This document shows positions 48,312 to 58,640 of a stretch of 64,000 nucleotides of DNA, piece after piece. The DNA lies in assembly GCF_963678635.1 (NCBI RefSeq), contig NC_087064.1, positions 60,458,338 to 60,522,337 of the forward strand, written 5' to 3'. The notes under the pieces are model-generated. The model was not told where the DNA came from and searched no databases. It worked only from the letters and a program-made list of their open reading frames with translations. The stretch's first letter is position 1. Each line of letters begins with the position of its first letter. Position numbers and translations under genes: made by a program. The stretch comes from Symsagittifera roscoffensis (taxonomy: Eukaryota > Xenacoelomorpha > Acoela > Convolutidae).

Positions 48312-48721
48312 TGGAACCTGATCTAAACTACATTTTATGATTGGATAAATTAAATGTTTTACCAATGTAAAGTATTTAATATTAACCAATCATGATCCAT
48401 CTAACTAACAACCCACTTATTTGTAAGTGCTGAAGTTACTTGTAATTTCAGCACCAGAGAGATTTGAATTTAACTTAGAAATTAGTTGGACTCTCCCGAG
48501 CACTTCAGCAGCCGCAATAAACCAGTATACCCTAGATCTATTGAGCCTAGCAGAGACTAGTTAAACAACCTGAGACTAGATAGTATAAGAGTAAGATTAG
48601 GATCGGTATTAGACTAAGAAGTTGCACGAATCTATCCGGCCGAAAATAAGATAGCGTGACGAGCAGACGGTGTACCCTATCCGAAATTACTCTATGAGTT
48701 AACCAACTCGGTCCTAACTCA
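48312..48721 (+). repeat. 5' LTR
   Basis: Starts TGGAACC at 48312 and ends AACTCA at 48721. Ends were set by comparison with 25909-26285 and with the solo LTR 1910-2288. It contains a 13-bp hairpin (48427-48454) and, downstream, an AATAAA-type signal in GCAATAAACC (about 48512-48520), so the hairpin would lie ahead of the poly(A) signal. The start lies only 29 bases after the assembly gap. Confidence 0.88.
48427..48454 (+). promoter_or_regulatory. Covarying LTR hairpin
   Basis: The arms GTGCTGAAGTTAC and GTAATTTCAGCAC pair over 13 bp with one G-T wobble and a 2-nt loop. Against the other two LTRs, positions 4 and 10 change on both arms together (C-G to T-A and T-A to C-G), and position 9 changes from G-T to A-T. 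This argues for RNA structure such as a TAR-like or poly(A) hairpin; the function is inferred. Confidence 0.7.
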
Positions 48722-48723
48722 TC

Positions 48724-48746
48724 TGGTGCGACCATAAGTCTCGAAC
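48724..48746 (+). other. Primer-binding site with extended tRNA complementarity
   Basis: TGGTGCGACC begins two bases after the LTR. Its complement ends in CCA and, read further, contains TTCGAGA, a T-loop consensus (TTCRANN), at the distance expected for a tRNA 3' end, one base short of the standard spacing. The tRNA was not identified. Confidence 0.65.
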
Positions 48747-49975
48747 AAGACCTTAATAGCTTAGAATTAACCAAAATAGATTAGAAATTAGACAAAAACA
48801 TTTACAAAATGTTATACGACAATAATTTAATCGAAATGTCTCTACGACTCAATAGATCAGAGCCAATATTCCGAACCATAACAGAACTACCCGGAATTGG
48901 AAGAAGACCTCGAACCAGAGACGACATACGACAAAGTAGAAACTTGCCATATAGCTATATGATAGTTAGGCAAAAACCAGAACAAACTTTTATATTTAGA
49001 ATACTACTGGCAATGAATTTAGATTTTCATTTGCAAACATAAAACCTTGAAGTTAATCTTCAAAATCATTTCAGGCGCTAAACAAAATTATTAATATACA
49101 ATAACGATTGATAAAAAGATCTAAGATCGTTTTCTTAAAATTCTGCAGTAATATACAAAACATGTTTGAAAAATATTTATTGAAAAATAAAAAATAAAAA
49201 TTAGTAGCATGACAAAAAATGGTAAGTAATCATAAATCATCCTGTTGTTCCAGCTCCATCATCTAAAACATAACAGCAATCATAAACCCACTAATATCAT
49301 CAAAACACTAAATTTTTCCTTTACACACATTTAAAATTTTATTAAAACTTAAATTCACTTAATTTTAAAACCAGATCATCAAGGCTTATCCTTGGATCTT
49401 AAATCATTTTCTACTTAATTAAATTTCAAATTTGATCATCAAGGCTTATCCTTGGATCAAAAAGAACAACTTTGTTCTCCCCCACCCACTTAATTAGTGT
49501 CTAACGACCTCAAACGTCGATTCACTACCCAACCCTTTCTAAAGACCTAAGACTAATAGAAATTTTTAAACAAAACTAATCATTCAAATTAGGATAAACA
49601 GTGAAGAACTTCGGTTATTCATCCTTCACTTGACCCCCCCTCTTAACAGACCCAGGATAAATCTTAGACTTAGTAAGTTTAAAATAGTATCTAACGAACT
49701 ACTCGCGTTCTAATTATACCTGAACCTTGTGGATCGATTTACTATTCTCCAACCCTTGAACACAATCACTACCCCTAAGTAAGATTAAGTAAGTTAACAC
49801 CTTAACTTATACTAGCCACGAGAAAGTAAAAAATCATTCTTCGGAATCGATATACTTTTCTCTCCAACCCTGAACAAATAGACCCAGGTTAAGCTAACCA
49901 AAAAATCGTAAGAACTAACAGTTTAGGAAAATAGAAATCATTTAACAACCTTTTGCATCCGTCATCCTAAACCTT
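48747..49975 (+). promoter_or_regulatory. 5' leader
   Basis: Untranslated leader of about 1.25 kb, colinear with 24640-25896 of the degenerate copy. It contains two identical 25-nt stem-loops (49374-49398 and 49434-49458) exactly 60 bases apart and a GAACAA/TTGTTC inverted repeat at 49464-49477. A short 77-aa frame at 48809-49042 is interrupted in the other copy, so I do not call it a gene. Packaging or dimerisation signals usually lie in this position in retroviruses. Confidence 0.65.
49374..49458 (+). promoter_or_regulatory. Tandem leader stem-loops
   Basis: Two copies of a stem-loop with CAAGG/CCTTG arms, a CTTAT loop and outer GATC/GATC pairing. Two homologous copies and one decayed copy exist in the leader at 25160-25290. 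Likely an RNA-level signal; its role is inferred. Confidence 0.65.
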
Positions 49976-50443
49976 ATGTCATTTAAAAACCTAGGAAATA
50001 AACAAACAATCGTTTTACACAATTGTGAAATAGATAACAAAAAATACGACCTTGTAATCACACCTCATACACAAACAGTTGGATACATTCGAACAAAACG
50101 ACAAACACTAAAAAGAAAAATAATAACGAAACAAAGACAAATAACACGAAAAAGATTTTCAAAAAATCGAAACGCATTTTCAGAATCAGAAACCAACAGT
50201 TTAGACGAACTTTACAAACTAAAAGAATCAATAGATAAAAATTACCCACTTCACGATCAATTATATTTTTCTGACTCAGAAACAACTTCAAATTCATCAA
50301 AAAGAGGAAAAAGAAGAATAAAAAAGCAGTATAAACACAAACCAGTACATTTATACAATTGGAATCAACCAATTCGACACATTAATAATTACATATTAAC
50401 AGTCATCGAACAAAAAAATGAGCTCAACGCACACCCCAGGTGA
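49976..50443 (+). CDS. ORF1, basic 155-aa accessory protein
   Basis: An ATG shared with the degenerate copy opens a 155-aa, very basic protein with Lys/Arg clusters (about residues 38-62 and 111-122), a central acidic/Ser patch and no membrane segment. Its size and charge suit a nucleic-acid-binding or nuclear accessory protein, but no family is recognised. The last 26 nt overlap the gag start, with gag in the +1 frame relative to ORF1. This overlap is kept in the other copy. Reinitiation or leaky scanning would make Gag-Pol. An A7 run at the overlap is only A5 in the other copy, so frameshifting is less likely. Confidence 0.75.
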   Translation: MSFKNLGNKQTIVLHNCEIDNKKYDLVITPHTQTVGYIRTKRQTLKRKIITKQRQITRKRFSKNRNAFSESETNSLDELYKLKESIDKNYPLHDQLYFSDSETTSNSSKRGKRRIKKQYKHKPVHLYNWNQPIRHINNYILTVIEQKNELNAHPR

Positions 50444-53400
50444 AGAAAGTCCAGATGATGATGAAATCTTTCCTTTTATAGTAGATGCAGATACTGATAG
50501 AGGACAACACATATTTTGTCAAAATTTACTCGTAAATTTATTTGAACCCGGAATCAGTCCATGTAAAACAGAGTTCCCCGATGTAAAAATCAAAAGACAA
50601 ATCATAGATCACTACTTAAAAGATATATGCAACATAACACAACAGTATGGAATCTACTCCATAGAATTCACCTCACCAAACCATAATAATAGAAAATACA
50701 CAATTCAAACAGACGATCTTGATTTAGAATTTTCAAAAGTTTTTTCAGAATATATAAAAAGCATCCAATATCATAACTCACAAAGAGCAAACTCCATATT
50801 CACCAATGAAGTTTTCGCAATAATATATAGTTATATTTCGATATTAGAAAACGAAATCCCAATAACAAATGTCTCACCGACAGAAACATCTAAACATTTG
50901 AAAGTACGACATGAAATCACACTACTCTCTAGTTATTTAAACATCATTAAAGAAAATTTCACGAAAGACGACGTTTCACAACATACAAAACACGATCTAC
51001 AAAAAATTTTGGCATGGTTCATAATAGATTATTTTACACACAATATTGATTTAATTGCACAAGCAAGAAAAAATTTTAGACCCCAAAACTCGAACGATGA
51101 TACAGCTATCACAGAACAATCAGATTATGTTTGGGACCCCGAATGGTCTCATCCCGCATTTATAAGCTTCCCACAATCAATCTCAAGTCAAGCAATAAGT
51201 ACGATATCTTACATAAGAGATTATGTAAAAGTAATACCATTAACCATTGATGCAACACCATTAAACTATAATACATTTTTGCCCGATACACAAAATAATA
51301 GTTTAAACTCTACAGTTATACACAATGAAAACCTCAATGGAACTAGGAATCTTACTCAACAAGATATCCAGACACCATCACACTTCATAAATGAAGAAAT
51401 TGTACACACAACAACTACACAACAAAGTATTTCACCAATACGCCCAAATTTAACAACACCAAGAAATACAAATCCTTCACAAACACAGGTAACCTTACAA
51501 TCAACCGTTAAACCTTCGGTTGCCCCTAAATATTCACATATGGATTACCAAACATACAGACCCATGACAATACAATCAAAAACACGCAAAACATTCACTA
51601 GAAACAACTTTGCAGACCATAATTATAATTATACACATCCATCAAAAACATATAATCAACCACAAAGAAATTTTAACCAATATACAAGATCTCGAAATTG
51701 GGATAACCCAATGACCCAACCTAATTCAATAAATTTCCAAACAAATCCTCCACAGGATCACAGTGAAAATTACCCATTTTTTCAACAAAATAGAAATAAA
51801 AAACAGACATCTTATCAAATGGATTATTTATCCTCAGATGATGATTTCTTACAACCAGATATATTTGCACCAAATACTCAAGAATATCGTAGACAAGGAA
51901 TACAGAGAACACGTACAAATCATAGAAATTTTTCTCCACAACCAATAGATGCACAACATCAACAACCAATTCAACAACAAAATCTAATTAATACACAATC
52001 TTTTCAACCAATTCAACAACAAAATCCAATGACTGCACACTCGTATCAAGCATCACAAATGCAAAATGAAATACCACTCCCATATTATCTCCAACAACAT
52101 GAAATAACAAGAAACCAACTTTCAAATTTTTCTCAAATGCCAAATGCAGCAGAATCATTACAAATGACAATGAATCCATACCTTATGGGTGGATCATCAA
52201 TAACATCAAACAAACCTTTAATGGTTTTCACAGGAACAGACCCTGAATACTCTGTAGAAGATTATTTAAATGCAGTAACAGCAAACCTGATTTTAAATAT
52301 TGGACCTGAACCAATTAATACGCCACTACATCAAAATTGGATACATCGACGCACAGCGTTAATACAAACAACCTTAGATGGCGCAGCCCAAAAATGGTTT
52401 TCAGTACTACCTCTAGAAATAAAATCAAACTGGAAAAGATTTACACAGGAATTTTCAAAAATGTTTGACTCCGAAAGAAACAAACAACAACAAAGAGTTT
52501 TATGTAATGAAATTCGCAGATTACCAAACGAAACCATCAAGCAAATAGCAGTACGAATCGAAACACTAGTTCGAAAAGCATATTCATTAAATACACATGA
52601 CTATAAAAACACAAAGATGACAGAAATCTTAATGATGACCTTAACACCACAATTAAGGAAAATAGCAATAAAAAAGAGAGCATCCCATCCTTCTTCAATT
52701 CGAGAACCCGATTTAGATTTTCGAAAACTAGTAGACAAATTAGAACAAGCAGAAATCACGATGAAACTAGAAGAAACGGAAAATCTGAAATTACAATACG
52801 TTAACAGAATTGAAACGACTCCCACTAATATTAATAATATACAGGAATCAGAGACAGACCTCGTTGAAAAAATCACTGAAATACTCAATATTTACGAAAA
52901 GAACCCAAACTTTAAAGGCAAACCATCTTTCAAAAAATGGTGTAATTATTGCCGACGATACGGACATAGTATTTCCGAATGTAGACAAAAACAGCAAGAC
53001 AATCAAAATAAACCTCAAAAATATAAAGAACCAAATAAATCATTCTATCAATACATGAAAAAAGATCAAAATCTACCGAACAAAACAGTCTACAGCAACA
53101 ACAGTTCAGGAAAACCACTCCCGAACAATACAAATTATACAAGAAATCAATCACCATATAACTCAAGTTATAGAGGAAGATCACCAGAACGAAGAAACAC
53201 GAACAATTCATCACAAAATCACTACAATAGACCAAATAGTCGAAATAACTACTCCAGATCAAATTCAAATACACAACGATTTGTTTCTAGATCTAATTCC
53301 CAATCAAGAAATAACTACTATCCAAACAACCAATCACGAAATTCATCATACAATAGGAATAGAAACTACTCCTATAATCGAAATAGAAGTTATTCAAACA

Positions 53401-56400
53401 ACCGAAACCAGAATTACCCGAACAGTCGATCAAGGAATAACTCATATAATAGATCGAACTATAACAGACCAAACAATAATTACCAAAACAGATCGCGAAA
53501 TAATTCACAAAATCGACACTCAAGTTATAATAATCGTTATAGAAATTATTCCCAATCACCACACCGGAATAATAATAACTATAATAATTCTAATAATCGC
53601 CACAGAAGTAGTACACCTAAACATCAAAGACAAATCAATCAAGTACAATCTAATCCAGAAACAACATCAGACCCTCCAGGTATTGATGACACAGTAACTG
53701 ATACGTTACAACTCAATCAAATAAACTGTACATCATCAGATTCAGAAAGTGATACTGAAAACACTCTTTCTATCAATATGATAAAAGTCGAAAATGACTA
53801 TGAATCTGTCATATATGAACAACCCTTTCCATCACACATATATGAAAATCAATCAGAATTTCTTCAAAATTACTACACTACACCCATAAATTCCACACCA
53901 ACGACGCAAGAAACAAACGAGATTAACACTACAGATCAAACCAATAAAAATACCAAAACAAAATGCTTGAATACAAACCACATTTATCAAAATATACAAA
54001 AAGAACAACCCAAAGAAAAAATTTGGACAATACCATTTCTCTTAGAAAGCCCAAGAAATAAAGAATTTCAACCACCAGACCTTGAAATAGATTTTTTAAT
54101 TGATTCAGGAGCAGAATCAAACATAATAAACATCCCCACATGGAATGAAATAAAAACTTTACACCCAAAGCTAACACCTCTTGAAACCTCCAGTAAGTTA
54201 GCAACAGCACAAGGATCAACATTGATAAACTACGGAAAAATCCAATTATTTCTCCTCCCCACCAGAACAATGGAACAAAGCAAAATTTTAAATAAGCCAT
54301 TTAAACAAATATTCCATATCACTGACATTAAATATAATATCATTGGAATACCATTTATTTCGAAGTATATACCAACAATTAACATACTAAATAGTAAAAT
54401 ATTAATCAAAGATAAATATACAAAAACAAAAGAGACATCCTTAACATTTTTTCAAAGATTAAATAAACAACCACCATTCTTTTCAAAATTCTACCCGATA
54501 TTTAACCAACAAAGAAAACACCTAAAACCACTATCAGGAAATATCTATAATTTTTCAATCAAACAAGTTCACCAATATGATAAAGAACAAAACAAACAAA
54601 AATTTTATATGTCAGAATTTGAATTCAAACCTATTCACAAATTTTTCAAAATCACAATCTCATCCATAAAATATTTGAAAAATTCGAATTCCGATATCAT
54701 TTCCTTACATGTCTATAATAATACACCTTACCAAGTAACATTACCTTTAGGACTTTTAGGATATTGTGAAACCAACGCTACAATATCACCAATACACGAA
54801 AAAGCCTATCGCGTAAATAATATACTCCAACTACTAGATATTTGCCAATCTACAATTCTTAATGAAGAATTATCTATAAATAATATAATAAGTAACGAAA
54901 ACAGAAATACGGATTATTTCACAAAAACTCCATATTTCAAACCTACATTCAACATAAGTAACTACACAGAGGACCAACAAAAATTTTTAACAATGTTTAA
55001 TTTCCAACATTCACAAATAACACAAGACGAATTCGAAAAATTAGCCAAACAGCTAATTAAATATTCATCAGTCTATGCAACATCAAAATTCGATGTTGGA
55101 AAAATCAGTTCATCACTACATCTCCCGTTAAAACCAGACGCAGTTTTCAAAAAACAGAGAGCAAGTAAAGTACCAATTCACTTACATGATAAAGTGAACA
55201 GATTACTTGATATTTTAGAACAATACAACATTATATCACCAGTTAATAAAGAAGAACAACCAAAAGGCAACACATTTATCAACCCCGTTATCATTCTAGC
55301 TAAAGGAGAATCATTAAAAATCGTTCTCGATGCTAGATACCTCAATTCACTCATAGATGAATCAAAATGTAATTGGCCCATTGAACCAATACAAGTTATT
55401 TTAACAAAAATAAACGGCAAATACTTTACAACCGCCGATATGAATAGTGCATACAATCAAATGCCACTAGATGAACAATCACGACGTTTAACACAATTTG
55501 TTATCGGAAACCAACAATATGAATTCAACCGCTTATTCTATGGAATATCCATAGGACCAGCAGCATTTTCAGCTTTTATGAGCAAATTTTTTAGACCACT
55601 GATACTCAAGAAAAACGCAATCACCTATTTAGACGATGTTTTTATGCAATCACAAACAAAAGACGAGATGTTCAATGTTTTAGAAAAATATCACCAAATA
55701 CTTCAGAACGAAAATCTGAAGGCCGCCCCCGATAAATCACACTTCTTTTTGACAAGAGTTAAATTCTTAGGACATAATATAGAAAGAAAAACAATCACTC
55801 CATTGAAATCACGCATTGACGCTATTCAAAAACTTCAACCACCAACAAATAAAAAGAAAATCCAAGAATTTCTTGGAATGTTAAACTTTTTAAGTAAATA
55901 TGTTTATAAAATGCAATTATATCTACGACCATTTTATAACATCCTTAGACAACAAAATAATTTTGAATGGAACACAGAACATCAAACACGATTTGAAGAA
56001 ATAAAGAAACTTTTAACTGAACAAATTTCAAACACAATTCCAGATTCAAATCAACCATTTTATGCAATGTGCGATGCTTCGAACTTTGGCATCGGTGCAG
56101 CATTATTACAATCACATAATGGTACAAATAAAATGAACCTCATATCAGCAAATTCTCGATTATTCACTCAAGCAGAGCTACGACTCTCAACTCTAATGAG
56201 AGAATGTACAGCCATAATATATACACTGACAGAATATGAATTTCTGATACTTGGATCAAAACATCCAACAGTTCTATTCACAGACCATAAACCAATCATC
56301 TTTCTCTTTACACAAAAATCTAACCCAAACCACCGAGTTTACAGATTTCAACTAATTCTAATGAAATTTCCAAACTTACATATAGTTTGGACTGCAGGAA

Positions 56401-58640
56401 AAAATCTTGCATTACCAGACACCTTAAGTCGAAATACACCACCTGAATTACTTACACGAAAAACAACAGTTGAAATACCCAAAAACATAAAATTCTACCT
56501 TGCAGAAAACGAAACATCACCCCGATTGGAATGCAAATATGCAGTAAAAACTGATATTGAACAATCACAAATAAATAATTTACAACATTTCCCACTTTAT
56601 TTAGATTGTCAAAATAATCATTATGAAGTTGATTTACTTGGAACATCAACTTTCAAACCAATCCCATATTCTCAATGGATAAAAAATAACACCCAACAAA
56701 AACGAACAAAACAACACCCGCCTAAGAAAGACCATTTTCCACTAATTGAAAAAGAAGATTTAACTGATAAAATAAATTTATCAGGACCACAAACAAATGA
56801 TTCAAAATACACAATAAATCAAGTTTTTGACCTTCACGACCCACTTGATACAATACCCTTATCTAAATTAGAAATCGAAAACATTTTTCTCCCCCCAACA
56901 GAAATAATTACAATTTCAACACTGAAACAAAATCAAAACCTTGACCCAGTAATTCGACAGCTGAAATCATGGCACAAATATAAAACTAAACCTATCAAAG
57001 CAGATTCAACCATTCTAGGAAACAAAACACTCCTCCGATACTTTCGCAAATTTAACAACACAACAATTAACGAAAATACAGACCTTTTAGAGTATAACCT
57101 GAATGAATCTACAGTTCCATGTCTCCCTTTAAGTATGATTCTTATAGCTTTTAATATTTCACATACACAAAATATTAAAGGACACTCTGGATCAGAAAAA
57201 ACATATTCAAATTTTATACAAAATTTTTACTTTCCAAATGCACCAATTTGGATAAAAGTACTATGCAATGACTGTATAGTATGTCAACTAAATAAACCTT
57301 ACCCAAATCAAAAACAAATAGCACAAAAACAAGATTTTAAAGGACAAAGTTTGTACTTTAATCATCGTATCTCATTTGATACCAAAGGACCAATTTCACC
57401 CTCATCAGAAGGAAACTCCTACATTATGGTAATTGTTGACGCATTTACACATTATGTAGCACTTAACCCAGTACCACATTGTAACGCTTATTACGCTTAC
57501 ACAACACTCTATGAACACTGGATAGCAAAATTCGGACTACCAGAAATTTTAGTTACAGACAACGGTACAGAATTCATAAATAATGAAATTATCACACTAT
57601 GTCATTTATATAACATTAAACACAAACCACGTACATCTCATGCACCTTGGACAAACGGCTTAGTCGAAGGTATGAACCGTTCATTACAAGAATATCTTAG
57701 ATGTATCATCAACGGAAATGATACAAAATATACCGAATGGTCAGCAGATGTAAAATTATTTCCCTTAGCATATAATTCACAAATAACGACAACTTTAGGA
57801 ATGTCACCATACGAAATGGTTTTTAACCAAAAGCCACGCAAACCAATAATGTTTACAGCAAATTCTCATAAAAACGCACAAGGTTATTGTCAACCAAATA
57901 AAGACTCAATTTGTTATAACCTACCTTTACATACACACGATGAAGATCATTTTCATCACCCACAAATTCTTAAACTAGCCTCCGGTACACACACCGAATG
58001 GATTCTAAATAGAGATAAAAAACACAATGAAATTTATCAAAAAATAACAAAAAAGTTATTACAAAGACAAAACATTAATGAACAAATCAATTCACGTTTT
58101 ACACCAGCCTCCGATTTAAAAATTGGAACATTTGTTTTAATACCTAATTTTAATACTCAAAAAGGAATTTCTAAAAAATTACAACCCCTTCGAAAAGGAC
58201 CATACCAAATAATTGCAAAACCCACCGATGTCACATATAAAATTACCGACTCAAACAAAAAAGAAATCGTTCAACATCGAAACAACCTATTACCTTATTA
58301 CCCAAAAGAATACGCACTCCGCGAATTAACTCAATTATATTCTTTCACAGGATTAAAAATCATTCAAAATGAACCACATCTAAAAAACACAGAACAAAAT
58401 GATAACCCCACCGAAAATCAAAACACAAAACCAACCGCCACCAAAAACAATACACAAAACCATAAAGAATCTCCAAAACAAAGAAAAAATAGAAAAATGA
58501 CCGAACAAATAATACCCCAAGAACAAATCGACAAATCAGAAAATAGAAAAACAACAAGACTCCGAAATCAACCACGTAAAAACTATAAAATATTCATCCC
58601 CCAATCTAAAATTTTAAAGAAAGTGGAATTTCAAAAGTAA
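50418..58640 (+). CDS. gag-pol: Gag-Pol polyprotein, 2740 aa, Ty3/gypsy type
   Basis: A single open frame without frameshift or stop between Gag and Pol. Order: N-terminal Gag; capsid-like domain (about 600-790); CCHC zinc knuckle (C842, C845, H850, C855); an Arg/Ser/Asn/Tyr-rich nucleic-acid-binding tail (about 905-1075); protease with Asp-Ser-Gly-Ala at D1229; RT (about 1575-1790) with D1674 and Tyr-Leu-Asp-Asp at 1737-1740; RNase H (D1886, D1956); integrase with His/Cys finger (H2249, H2256, C2286, C2289), D2321, D2381, E2417 (D-D-35-E spacing) and a GPY/F motif at 2594-2596. All catalytic residues are intact. It would assemble particles, process itself, copy RNA to DNA and integrate. Gag of about 1200 residues is long for the group. 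Translation likely starts at the ATG overlapping ORF1. Confidence 0.97.
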   Translation: MSSTHTPGEESPDDDEIFPFIVDADTDRGQHIFCQNLLVNLFEPGISPCKTEFPDVKIKRQIIDHYLKDICNITQQYGIYSIEFTSPNHNNRKYTIQTDDLDLEFSKVFSEYIKSIQYHNSQRANSIFTNEVFAIIYSYISILENEIPITNVSPTETSKHLKVRHEITLLSSYLNIIKENFTKDDVSQHTKHDLQKILAWFIIDYFTHNIDLIAQARKNFRPQNSNDDTAITEQSDYVWDPEWSHPAFISFPQSISSQAISTISYIRDYVKVIPLTIDATPLNYNTFLPDTQNNSLNSTVIHNENLNGTRNLTQQDIQTPSHFINEEIVHTTTTQQSISPIRPNLTTPRNTNPSQTQVTLQSTVKPSVAPKYSHMDYQTYRPMTIQSKTRKTFTRNNFADHNYNYTHPSKTYNQPQRNFNQYTRSRNWDNPMTQPNSINFQTNPPQDHSENYPFFQQNRNKKQTSYQMDYLSSDDDFLQPDIFAPNTQEYRRQGIQRTRTNHRNFSPQPIDAQHQQPIQQQNLINTQSFQPIQQQNPMTAHSYQASQMQNEIPLPYYLQQHEITRNQLSNFSQMPNAAESLQMTMNPYLMGGSSITSNKPLMVFTGTDPEYSVEDYLNAVTANLILNIGPEPINTPLHQNWIHRRTALIQTTLDGAAQKWFSVLPLEIKSNWKRFTQEFSKMFDSERNKQQQRVLCNEIRRLPNETIKQIAVRIETLVRKAYSLNTHDYKNTKMTEILMMTLTPQLRKIAIKKRASHPSSIREPDLDFRKLVDKLEQAEITMKLEETENLKLQYVNRIETTPTNINNIQESETDLVEKITEILNIYEKNPNFKGKPSFKKWCNYCRRYGHSISECRQKQQDNQNKPQKYKEPNKSFYQYMKKDQNLPNKTVYSNNSSGKPLPNNTNYTRNQSPYNSSYRGRSPERRNTNNSSQNHYNRPNSRNNYSRSNSNTQRFVSRSNSQSRNNYYPNNQSRNSSYNRNRNYSYNRNRSYSNNRNQNYPNSRSRNNSYNRSNYNRPNNNYQNRSRNNSQNRHSSYNNRYRNYSQSPHRNNNNYNNSNNRHRSSTPKHQRQINQVQSNPETTSDPPGIDDTVTDTLQLNQINCTSSDSESDTENTLSINMIKVENDYESVIYEQPFPSHIYENQSEFLQNYYTTPINSTPTTQETNEINTTDQTNKNTKTKCLNTNHIYQNIQKEQPKEKIWTIPFLLESPRNKEFQPPDLEIDFLIDSGAESNIINIPTWNEIKTLHPKLTPLETSSKLATAQGSTLINYGKIQLFLLPTRTMEQSKILNKPFKQIFHITDIKYNIIGIPFISKYIPTINILNSKILIKDKYTKTKETSLTFFQRLNKQPPFFSKFYPIFNQQRKHLKPLSGNIYNFSIKQVHQYDKEQNKQKFYMSEFEFKPIHKFFKITISSIKYLKNSNSDIISLHVYNNTPYQVTLPLGLLGYCETNATISPIHEKAYRVNNILQLLDICQSTILNEELSINNIISNENRNTDYFTKTPYFKPTFNISNYTEDQQKFLTMFNFQHSQITQDEFEKLAKQLIKYSSVYATSKFDVGKISSSLHLPLKPDAVFKKQRASKVPIHLHDKVNRLLDILEQYNIISPVNKEEQPKGNTFINPVIILAKGESLKIVLDARYLNSLIDESKCNWPIEPIQVILTKINGKYFTTADMNSAYNQMPLDEQSRRLTQFVIGNQQYEFNRLFYGISIGPAAFSAFMSKFFRPLILKKNAITYLDDVFMQSQTKDEMFNVLEKYHQILQNENLKAAPDKSHFFLTRVKFLGHNIERKTITPLKSRIDAIQKLQPPTNKKKIQEFLGMLNFLSKYVYKMQLYLRPFYNILRQQNNFEWNTEHQTRFEEIKKLLTEQISNTIPDSNQPFYAMCDASNFGIGAALLQSHNGTNKMNLISANSRLFTQAELRLSTLMRECTAIIYTLTEYEFLILGSKHPTVLFTDHKPIIFLFTQKSNPNHRVYRFQLILMKFPNLHIVWTAGKNLALPDTLSRNTPPELLTRKTTVEIPKNIKFYLAENETSPRLECKYAVKTDIEQSQINNLQHFPLYLDCQNNHYEVDLLGTSTFKPIPYSQWIKNNTQQKRTKQHPPKKDHFPLIEKEDLTDKINLSGPQTNDSKYTINQVFDLHDPLDTIPLSKLEIENIFLPPTEIITISTLKQNQNLDPVIRQLKSWHKYKTKPIKADSTILGNKTLLRYFRKFNNTTINENTDLLEYNLNESTVPCLPLSMILIAFNISHTQNIKGHSGSEKTYSNFIQNFYFPNAPIWIKVLCNDCIVCQLNKPYPNQKQIAQKQDFKGQSLYFNHRISFDTKGPISPSSEGNSYIMVIVDAFTHYVALNPVPHCNAYYAYTTLYEHWIAKFGLPEILVTDNGTEFINNEIITLCHLYNIKHKPRTSHAPWTNGLVEGMNRSLQEYLRCIINGNDTKYTEWSADVKLFPLAYNSQITTTLGMSPYEMVFNQKPRKPIMFTANSHKNAQGYCQPNKDSICYNLPLHTHDEDHFHHPQILKLASGTHTEWILNRDKKHNEIYQKITKKLLQRQNINEQINSRFTPASDLKIGTFVLIPNFNTQKGISKKLQPLRKGPYQIIAKPTDVTYKITDSNKKEIVQHRNNLLPYYPKEYALRELTQLYSFTGLKIIQNEPHLKNTEQNDNPTENQNTKPTATKNNTQNHKESPKQRKNRKMTEQIIPQEQIDKSENRKTTRLRNQPRKNYKIFIPQSKILKKVEFQK

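Noticed and set aside
47891..48389. ORFs spanning the N gap
   Set aside because: They consist mainly of unknown residues from the 200-N placeholder.
49374..49458. CRISPR-like direct repeats with constant spacing
   Set aside because: Only two repeats, in the leader of a eukaryotic retroelement, with homologous stem-loops in the other copy.
50404..50443. Programmed frameshift from ORF1 into Gag at an A7 run
   Set aside because: The run is only five A in the second copy and an in-place ATG starts gag in both copies, so reinitiation or leaky scanning is simpler.
50058..58575. Many minus-strand ORFs opposite ORF1 and Gag-Pol
   Set aside because: They are hydrophobic mirror images of an A-rich coding strand and carry no independent motifs.
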